NCBI GenBank assembly: GCA_904420155.1
Contig: CAJFUH010000019.1
Coordinates: forward strand, 1 to 18,185
DNA length: 18,185 nucleotides
Direction: 5' to 3'
From: an uncultured Clostridia bacterium
GTDB taxonomy: Bacteria > Bacillota > Clostridia > Oscillospirales > Acutalibacteraceae
Below, one piece after another: positions 1 through 5,246 of the stretch. The position numbers and the translations under genes were made by a program. Under the pieces are notes generated by a model. That model had not been told where the DNA came from and ran no database searches. It was given only the letters and a program-made list of their open reading frames with translations. Each line of letters begins with the position of its first letter. The stretch's first letter is position 1.

Positions 1-495
1 ATTGCATTGAAGCAGATTATAGGAAACGATTCTGGAATTTCTTTGACATCAAGAATTGAGTCTATGGAAGAACTGGTTCGTGCAAAAATGGCTGTGCTGA
101 TTCTTGGTGGAAGCATTTCGTTTGTAATCGCGCTTATTGGAATACTTAATTTTGTTAATGTCATGTCGGTCAGTGTTGTGGCCCGCAAGCGTGAATTGGC
201 AACGCTTGAATCTATTGGGATGAGCCGTAAGCAGGTTCGGATAATGCTGATAAGTGAGGGACTTTACTATCCAATAATCACCCTGATTCTTGTCTTGTCT
301 GCTGGCAACCTGATTGCATACGGCATCTTCAAACTATTTCAGCAGCAAGTGAGCTTTGCGGTATTTACCTATCCGCTTATTCCGGCGGCAAGCATTATTC
401 TGGTGATATTGATAATCTGCTTTATAACGTCGGAGAGGATGTATCGCTCTCTTAGCAGAGAAACCATAACGGAGCGGTTAAGGGAGACAGAGTGA
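1..495 (+). CDS. FtsX/MacB-type ABC transporter permease, C-terminal part
   Basis: This is the C-terminal part of an integral membrane permease. The reading frame is open to the first base, so the true start lies outside the window. It shows a hydrophobic segment (about residues 28-55 counted from the first TTG at position 7), then the cytoplasmic loop motif RKRELATLESIGMSRKQ typical of the FtsX domain, then two more membrane segments near residues 85-105 and 123-142, and a short charged tail. This is the usual last three-helix block of FtsX/MacB-like permeases, which partner an ATPase in peptide or drug export or in envelope-stress sensing. The ATPase partner is not in view, so the substrate cannot be named. 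No terminator follows. An ATG overlaps the stop codon (positions 495-497) but opens only a 15-codon frame. Confidence 0.85.
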   Translation: MALKQIIGNDSGISLTSRIESMEELVRAKMAVLILGGSISFVIALIGILNFVNVMSVSVVARKRELATLESIGMSRKQVRIMLISEGLYYPIITLILVLSAGNLIAYGIFKLFQQQVSFAVFTYPLIPAASIILVILIICFITSERMYRSLSRETITERLRETE

Positions 496-519
496 TGATA
501 AATATGTTTTTGAATCGAA

Positions 520-816
520 GTGACAATAATATGGGAAATTAGCCGTTTGGAATTAGTAGATTCCGGCAGGAAAATCGGTGAAAAGCAGTTATATTGGGGA
601 GATGCTATTCAGCAAAGATTTTTCGAAATAACGGGCCAATCTTGGCAGGTTTCTTATTTGACATCCGCTTTAGTATGCAAGGCGTTTAACAATACTTTGT
701 TTCTTCTTGATAAAAGAAGACTTATATTTTTCATAATTTTTGCAATGGTTCTTTGGTGTCCAATTCCATGGCGTCTTTTTGTAAAGATCAACCAGTGGCT
801 GGATTTTCATAAATGA
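520..816 (+). CDS. Hypothetical 98-aa protein, doubtful
   Basis: I do not recognise this frame. It starts at a GTG with no visible ribosome-binding site. It would encode a polar N-terminal half and one strongly hydrophobic stretch (about residues 68-87, beginning RRLIFFIIFAMVLW), followed by a short basic tail ending FHK. It lies 24 bases after the FtsX-type permease stop on the same strand and ends about 100 bases before the ahpC promoter. It could be a small single-pass membrane protein, the decayed remnant of a longer gene, or a chance frame. The lack of a Shine-Dalgarno sequence and of a good start favours a remnant or chance frame. Confidence 0.25.
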   Translation: MTIIWEISRLELVDSGRKIGEKQLYWGDAIQQRFFEITGQSWQVSYLTSALVCKAFNNTLFLLDKRRLIFFIIFAMVLWCPIPWRLFVKINQWLDFHK

Positions 817-918
817 AAGGAAAAAGGAAAAGAATAAAGAGAGCCCCCTATCATTGTGTAAATAAAGGAACCATTTTATAAAAAAAGAAACAATCCACGG
901 ATGCAGACTTTTTATAAC
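817..918. other. A-rich spacer upstream of the ahpC promoter
   Basis: This short AT-rich stretch separates the doubtful ORF from the ahpC promoter. It contains several A-runs and GGAAAAAGGAAAAG-like purine sequence but no open frame, no clear hairpin with a T-tract and no recognised RNA motif. Confidence 0.5.
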
Positions 919-947
919 TTGACAAGGAAGAAATGGTTTAGTATACT
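919..947 (+). promoter_or_regulatory. sigma-A-type promoter of ahpCF
   Basis: A perfect -35 box TTGACA (919-924) is followed, after exactly 17 bases, by TATACT (942-947). Transcription should start near 954-956, about 57 bases before the ahpC ATG. It is the only strong promoter between the permease gene and ahpC, so it probably drives both ahpC and the flavoprotein gene. Confidence 0.8.
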
Positions 948-955
948 ATAAGCGT

Positions 956-979
956 ATAGATTAGTTATAACTAACCTAT
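956..979. promoter_or_regulatory. Inverted-repeat operator or 5' hairpin at the ahpC start site
   Basis: The core TTAGTTATAACTAA (961-974) is a perfect 14-bp palindrome. It is flanked by ATAG (956-959) and CTAT (976-979), giving a 24-bp dyad with only one unpaired position (A960/C975). It lies immediately downstream of the ahpC -10 box, at or just after the expected start site, a typical repressor position. It is not a standard PerR box, which has a 7-1-7 form. The outer half-sites TAG-N-TTAG and CTAA-N-CTA resemble DtxR/IdeR-type half-sites but with a wider centre. In RNA it could fold as a 5'-end stem-loop. The regulator is unknown. Confidence 0.6.
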
Positions 980-1011
980 GTTATTTTCTGTTATTTTAAG
1001 GAGGTATTTTT

Positions 1012-1575
1012 ATGTCTATGATCAATAAGGAAATCGGTGATTTTTCGGTACAAGCATATCAGGACAACGCGTTTCGAACTGTGACGAAAGCGGATGTTAT
1101 GGGTAAATGGAGCGTGTTCTTTTTTTATCCCGCAGACTTTACCTTTGTATGTCCAACGGAACTGGAGGATCTAGCCAACCAGTATAACGATTTTAAAAAA
1201 GCGGGTTGCGAGATCTACGCGGTTTCCTGTGATACGCATTATGTGCACAAAGCTTGGCATGACGCTTCCAAACGGATTCAGAAGATCCAATATCCCATGC
1301 TGGCGGACCCCACCCACGCATTGGCAAAGGATTTTGATGTCTATATCGAATCGGACGGCATTGCAGAACGTGGAACCTTTATTGTGAATCCGGAGGGGAA
1401 AATCGTTGCCTATGAGGTGACAGCGGGCAATGTAGGCCGCAATGCCGAAGAACTGTTCCGCCGGGTACAAGCCAGCCAGTTTGTGGCCGAACATGGGGAC
1501 GAAGTTTGCCCGGCTAAATGGCAGCCCGGCGCGGAGACTTTAAAACCCAGCCTTGACCTGGTCGGACAGCTATAA
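1012..1575 (+). CDS. ahpC: Alkyl hydroperoxide reductase subunit C (2-Cys peroxiredoxin)
   Basis: This 187-residue typical 2-Cys peroxiredoxin reduces hydrogen peroxide and organic hydroperoxides in the cytoplasm. The peroxidatic cysteine is Cys47 in FTFVCPTELED, and the resolving cysteine is Cys166 in GDEVCPAKW near the C-terminus. Both positions match the classical AhpC layout, and the length is normal for the family. The start is set by an AAGGAGG site (998-1004) eight bases before the ATG. It is the first gene of a two-gene operon with the flavoprotein that should re-reduce it, which starts three bases after its stop. A consensus promoter and an inverted repeat lie just upstream, so oxidative or metal-responsive regulation is likely. 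The identification is secure. Confidence 0.97.
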   Translation: MSMINKEIGDFSVQAYQDNAFRTVTKADVMGKWSVFFFYPADFTFVCPTELEDLANQYNDFKKAGCEIYAVSCDTHYVHKAWHDASKRIQKIQYPMLADPTHALAKDFDVYIESDGIAERGTFIVNPEGKIVAYEVTAGNVGRNAEELFRRVQASQFVAEHGDEVCPAKWQPGAETLKPSLDLVGQL

Positions 1576-1578
1576 GCG

Positions 1579-3228
1579 ATGGAAGCGCGGAATTTAGAAA
1601 ACCTATATGACGTTGTGATAATCGGCGGAGGGCCGGCCGGGATCACCGCCTCTTTATACTTGGCACGAGCTAGGTATCGGGTGCTGGTGGTGGAAAAAGA
1701 ACATTTTGGCGGGCAGATTACCATCACGTCAGAGGTGGTGAATTATCCGGGAATTGAGAGGACCAGCGGAGTTGAATTGACCGACACCATGCGCAGGCAG
1801 GCGCAGAATTTTGGAGCAGAATTCCTGTTGGCGGAAGTAGAACGGTTAGAGATGGAAAAAGAGATCAAGACCGTCTATACCAGCCGGGGAGCGTTCTCCT
1901 GTTTTGGCGTCCTTCTCGCCACCGGTGCGCATCCACGCAAGGTGGGATTTAAGGGAGAAGAGGAATTTCAAGGGCATGGGGTGGCATACTGTGCCACCTG
2001 CGATGGGGAGTTTTTTACAGGAAAAGACGTTTTTGTAATCGGAGGGGGATTTGCTGCGGCGGAGGAAAGCGTTTTTCTTACCAAATATGCCCGCCAGGTC
2101 ACCGTTTTGATTCGGGAGGGCGACTTTACCTGCGCCAAGGCGACGGCTGAGGCCGCCAGATCCCATGAGAAAATCAAGGTTGTGACCAATGTGCAGGTGG
2201 AGGAAGTCTCTGGGGATTCTTCCTTGCAGACGCTCCGTTATCGCCATACGAAGACCGGCGAGCTGACAGAATATAAGCCGCCAAAGGGAGAAACGTTTGG
2301 CGTATTTGTTTTTGCAGGCTATGAACCTGCAACAGATTTGATCAAGGGCCTTGCCCAATGCAATGAACAAGGATATGTGATTACCGATCAAAATCAACAG
2401 ACCAGCATAGAGGGCCTATATGCAGCCGGGGACGTCTGTGTGAAAAGTCTGAGACAAGTAGTCACCGCAGTGGGAGACGGAGCGTTGGCAGCAACAGAGC
2501 TGGAAAAATATGCCGCAGCGATGCAACAAAAAACCGGATATCATCCGGTTCCCCCAGTGACCAGGCTTTCTGAGGCTAACTCCGAAACAGAGGATATAGG
2601 CAAAGAATCTGAAGAACTTTTCACAGCGGACATGAGGTCGCAGTTAGAGACGATCTTTTCCAAAATGACTCAACCGTTGCTCCTCAAACTGTATCTGGAT
2701 GAGCGTCCCGTATCCAAAGAGTTGGATCAGTATATGAGTGCGCTATCCGCTTTAACAGACAAACTTTCTATAGAACGCAACGACTTTTCTGAAAAAGAAG
2801 ACGGACTTCCTTATGTAAGTATCTGCAAAAGCGATGGGGAATCCCTTGGACTGGCTTTCCACGGCGTACCGGGAGGACATGAATTCACTTCCTTTGTACT
2901 GGGATTATATAATGCCGCCGGCCCAGGACAAGCTTTAGATTCAGATGTAGAGCAGGAAATCCGTGCCATCGGCTACCCGGTTGACATGAGGATCTTAGTA
3001 TCTTTATCTTGTACCATGTGCCCGGAACTGGTTACAGCGGCACAGCGGATTGCCTCTTTGAATCCGGAGGTAACCGCAGAGGTATATGACCTGAATCATT
3101 TTCCGGATTGGAAGGAACGTTATCAAGTGATGAGTGTGCCTTGTTTGGTGATGAATGGAGAACAGGTCTTTTTTGGAAAAAAGAATATTCGTCAGTTATT
3201 AGAGATGATTGAGGGAATCGGAAAATGA
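1579..3228 (+). CDS. AhpF-type flavoprotein disulfide reductase with reversed domain order
   Basis: This 549-residue protein should pass electrons from a pyridine nucleotide through FAD and a dithiol to AhpC. Residues 10-315 form a thioredoxin-reductase module: FAD motif GGGPAG (16-21), redox pair CATC (138-141), nucleotide motif GGGFAAAE (155-162) and second FAD motif YAAGD (281-285). Residues 349-549 match the AhpF N-terminal module of two thioredoxin folds: GHEFTSFVLGL (433-443), active-site SCTMC (Cys478, Cys481) and cis-Pro521 in SVPC. In classical AhpF that dithiol module comes first, so the order here is permuted, joined by a polar linker (about 312-348). The HRRxxxR signature for the NADPH 2'-phosphate is not present (residues 177-187 read LIREGDFTCAK), so NADH or another donor is possible. 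The gene starts three bases after ahpC with no strong ribosome site, suggesting translational coupling. Confidence 0.9.
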   Translation: MEARNLENLYDVVIIGGGPAGITASLYLARARYRVLVVEKEHFGGQITITSEVVNYPGIERTSGVELTDTMRRQAQNFGAEFLLAEVERLEMEKEIKTVYTSRGAFSCFGVLLATGAHPRKVGFKGEEEFQGHGVAYCATCDGEFFTGKDVFVIGGGFAAAEESVFLTKYARQVTVLIREGDFTCAKATAEAARSHEKIKVVTNVQVEEVSGDSSLQTLRYRHTKTGELTEYKPPKGETFGVFVFAGYEPATDLIKGLAQCNEQGYVITDQNQQTSIEGLYAAGDVCVKSLRQVVTAVGDGALAATELEKYAAAMQQKTGYHPVPPVTRLSEANSETEDIGKESEELFTADMRSQLETIFSKMTQPLLLKLYLDERPVSKELDQYMSALSALTDKLSIERNDFSEKEDGLPYVSICKSDGESLGLAFHGVPGGHEFTSFVLGLYNAAGPGQALDSDVEQEIRAIGYPVDMRILVSLSCTMCPELVTAAQRIASLNPEVTAEVYDLNHFPDWKERYQVMSVPCLVMNGEQVFFGKKNIRQLLEMIEGIGK

Positions 3229-3598
3229 CATGGCAAATATTACAGAAGAAAAAGAGGATAACCTGTGATTCTCCTAACCCAAATAGGCGATACCCGTGGT
3301 TTTTTAAGATATTCCCTGGCGGAAACCGCTCTCGCAACCATAATGGCTTTTTGAGGCCAAAGCAAAAAAATAACATTGATAAAGGGAAGTGGGACGGGAT
3401 CAATATCGATCTCGTCCCACTTCCCTTTTGAGAAAGAATATCCATATGAATAGCTGATTCTGTCCAGATGGGAATCCCATCTTCATAAGCATGCCGACTT
3501 CCCGTACCTAATTTTAGATCGTATAATCCCTATGGTATGTTAGTATAAAGGACAGATATCCGATTTTTTAAGGAATAAAAGAATGTCCCTAAAAATAT
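3229..3598. other. Non-coding stretch between ahpCF and the convergent PH-domain gene
   Basis: I see no credible gene here. A 68-codon frame at 3225-3431 overlaps the ahpF end and runs through the terminator, so it is rejected. Contents: a small GCGG-AAA-CCGC hairpin (3319-3329), the 21-bp terminator hairpin (3381-3428), and a short palindrome AGATGGG-AAT-CCCATCT (3466-3482) without a T-tract. Confidence 0.6.
3381..3429. terminator. Long-stem intrinsic terminator after ahpCF
   Basis: Arms at 3381-3401 and 3408-3428 pair over 21 bp with a single G-U wobble (3397/3412), closing a six-base loop AATATC. Four T residues (3426-3429) end the plus strand side. It is an unusually long and stable stem and likely ends the ahpC-flavoprotein transcript. 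On the opposite strand there is a T-rich stretch farther out, so it may also serve as the end of the convergent PH-domain transcript. Confidence 0.75.
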
Positions 3599-4012
3599 TC
3601 ACAAACAGTGCATATCGTCGCTATGGAAGCAATCGTCATCTGCCTGGGAATCAATCAACTCTCCCTGGCGCATCCGCAGACGAAGTTTGTCTTCCTCCAC
3701 GGCGTTGGAAAGAAGTTCTTTAAAATTGCGCACGTGTTTGATATTTTTGATGACCAAAGAGGGATGGGTTTTATCTTGAGCTTCAATGGTAAGGCTGCCT
3801 AAACCAAAGAGTTTCTGTATCAAGGAGCGGCTGAGGGTCATATCCACAATACGATAGAGCAAAATCTCATTTTCTTTGGAATTGAAAAAGCCTTCCTTTA
3901 AAATGAGCTTTTTATTTTCTAATGTATACACCGTAAAGGTGAAGGGCAAGCCAAAAAACAACCACCGTTTCCGTTCCGAAACAGAAAAAGCGGGATTGGA
4001 ATGTTCCTCCAT
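3599..4012 (-). CDS. Bacterial PH-domain protein (DUF304/bPH2-like)
   Basis: This 137-residue protein appears to be a single bacterial pleckstrin-homology domain. The pattern FTVYTLENKKLILKEGFFNSKENEILLYRIVDMTLSRSLIQKLFGLGSLTIEAQD (residues 26-79) follows the usual order of this fold: a beta strand with an LxxxG turn, the I/V-x-x-D/I segment, a short helix with the LFGLGSL/I turn, then ligand-like strands. A basic helix (about 94-116) follows. Unlike many members it has no obvious membrane helix; residues 16-25 (RWLFFGLPFT) are only weakly hydrophobic. The tail (120-137) is acidic, with two cysteines. The start is supported by AGGAGG (4021-4026 on this strand). Family function is poorly defined, so no role is assigned. 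It is transcribed alone, convergent with ahpCF. Confidence 0.72.
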   Translation of the reverse strand: MEEHSNPAFSVSERKRWLFFGLPFTFTVYTLENKKLILKEGFFNSKENEILLYRIVDMTLSRSLIQKLFGLGSLTIEAQDKTHPSLVIKNIKHVRNFKELLSNAVEEDKLRLRMRQGELIDSQADDDCFHSDDMHCL

Positions 4013-4050
4013 AAAAACAACCTCCTATTTCCTATGATAAATCAAATATA

Positions 4051-4064
4051 AGAAAGCGCTTTCT
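4051..4064. promoter_or_regulatory. cre-like 14-bp palindrome upstream of the PH-domain gene
   Basis: AGAAAGCGCTTTCT is a perfect palindrome 39 bases upstream of the PH-domain start codon. It matches the catabolite-responsive element consensus TGWAARCGYTWNCW at every position except the first. A possible -10 box TATATT for the PH-domain gene (4045-4050, minus strand) abuts it, so a bound CcpA or other LacI-family repressor would block that promoter. It has no T-tract and so is not a terminator for the upstream pfkA gene. Confidence 0.5.
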
Positions 4065-4135
4065 GTTTAATGAAAGGACAGAGAGCCACTCAGCAAAGCT
4101 TTCTAAGAATTTTTGCCGGGAGAAGATTCCCTGGG

Positions 4136-5215
4136 TTAATCCCCAAAACTGACTCCAATTTCCCGGGCGGCGCGCACAATGGAATGCTCCGGTGGGACAG
4201 TCTTAAGCTTTCCGGCCACCTCGGAAAGGGGGACGGGAACAATATCATTATTTTTAAGAGCCATCATAACTCCATATTGTTTCCGGACGATCTGCTGGGC
4301 TGCTGCTGCCCCCAAACGTGTGGACAATGTTCGATCGTAAGGGCAGGGGCTCCCACCGCGTTGGAAATGCCCGGGAACCGTTACACGGATCTCCTGTCCG
4401 GTAGCTTCCTCCAGCTCTTTGGCAATCTTATAGGAAATGGAGGGATAGGGCATGGCGGCCCGTTTGGCTTTGCGCTCTTTTTTGCTGAGGGCGGCGTCTT
4501 CTTTAGAGATAGCGCCTTCGGCCACTGCAAGAATGGAGAACCGTTTCCCCATTTTATTGCGCCGCTGGATGGCTTTACATATGGAAGCAATGGTATAAGG
4601 GATTTCCGGAATCAGGATGATATCCGCCCCGCCGGCGATACCCGCGTGCAAAGTGAGCCATCCGGCCTTATGTCCCATCAGCTCCACGATGAATACCCGC
4701 CCATGGGAAGTGGCAGTGGTATGGATACAATCCAGCACATTGGTGGCGATATCCACGGCGCTTTGGAATCCAAAGGTCATGTCGGTACCCCAAATATCAT
4801 TATCAATGGTCTTAGGAAGGGTAACGACATTTAGCCCTTCTTGGCTCAGCAGGTTAGCGGTTTTGTGGGTGCCGTTCCCTCCCAGAATGACCAGACAATC
4901 CAGCTTCATCTTTTTGTAATTGTCTTTCATGGCTTTGACTTTATCCACGCTGTTTTCATCTACCACGCGCATCAATTTAAAAGGCTGGCGGGAAGTTCCC
5001 AGGATAGTTCCTCCTTGGCATAGGATACCGGAGAAATCCTCTCGCTTCATCAAACGGTAATCCCCTTCGATCAGGCCGCGATATCCATCGCTGATCCCGT
5101 AGATCTCCAGCTCATCTTCATCATAACTTTCATATAAAGCCTTTGCCACGCCATGCAAAGCGGCGTTTAATCCTTGGCAATCGCCGCCGCTGGTTAACAT
5201 TCCCACACGTTTCAT
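4136..5215 (-). CDS. pfkA: 6-phosphofructokinase
   Basis: This 359-residue enzyme phosphorylates fructose 6-phosphate to the 1,6-bisphosphate, the committing step of glycolysis. Visible motifs: LTSGGDCQGLNAAL at the phosphate-donor loop (7-20), ILGGNGT (110-116), PKTIDND with the catalytic base Asp138 (134-140), MGHKAGW (180-186) and RGGSPCPYDR (287-296) for sugar binding. Donor-selecting positions are mixed: glycine in GGNGT is ATP-type, whereas lysine in PKTIDND is the PPi-type residue. Known enzymes with this pair include the ATP-dependent trypanosomatid PFK, so ATP is favoured but not proven. The frame extends upstream to 5299 inside ppk, but the ATG at 5215 begins the family's normal N-terminus and has an AAAGGAC site, so it is chosen. 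It is the last gene of the gppA-ppk-pfkA operon, 31 bases after ppk. Confidence 0.93.
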   Translation of the reverse strand: MKRVGMLTSGGDCQGLNAALHGVAKALYESYDEDELEIYGISDGYRGLIEGDYRLMKREDFSGILCQGGTILGTSRQPFKLMRVVDENSVDKVKAMKDNYKKMKLDCLVILGGNGTHKTANLLSQEGLNVVTLPKTIDNDIWGTDMTFGFQSAVDIATNVLDCIHTTATSHGRVFIVELMGHKAGWLTLHAGIAGGADIILIPEIPYTIASICKAIQRRNKMGKRFSILAVAEGAISKEDAALSKKERKAKRAAMPYPSISYKIAKELEEATGQEIRVTVPGHFQRGGSPCPYDRTLSTRLGAAAAQQIVRKQYGVMMALKNNDIVPVPLSEVAGKLKTVPPEHSIVRAAREIGVSFGD

Positions 5216-5246
5216 ATTTATCACCCAGTCCTTTTTTAATAATATA

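Noticed and set aside
1846..2397. 183-codon open frame on the minus strand
   Set aside because: It is antisense to the AhpF-like gene, with no ribosome site or known motif.
3225..3431. 68-codon frame after ahpF
   Set aside because: It overlaps the ahpF stop, runs through the terminator stem and resembles no protein.
3466..3482. AGATGGG-AAT-CCCATCT palindrome as a terminator of the PH-domain gene
   Set aside because: There is no T-run on either strand. It is kept only as a structural note.
4070..4834. 254-codon open frame on the plus strand
   Set aside because: It lies entirely antisense to pfkA, whose motifs are clear. The composition is typical of a shadow frame (Gly/Phe-rich, no recognisable domain).
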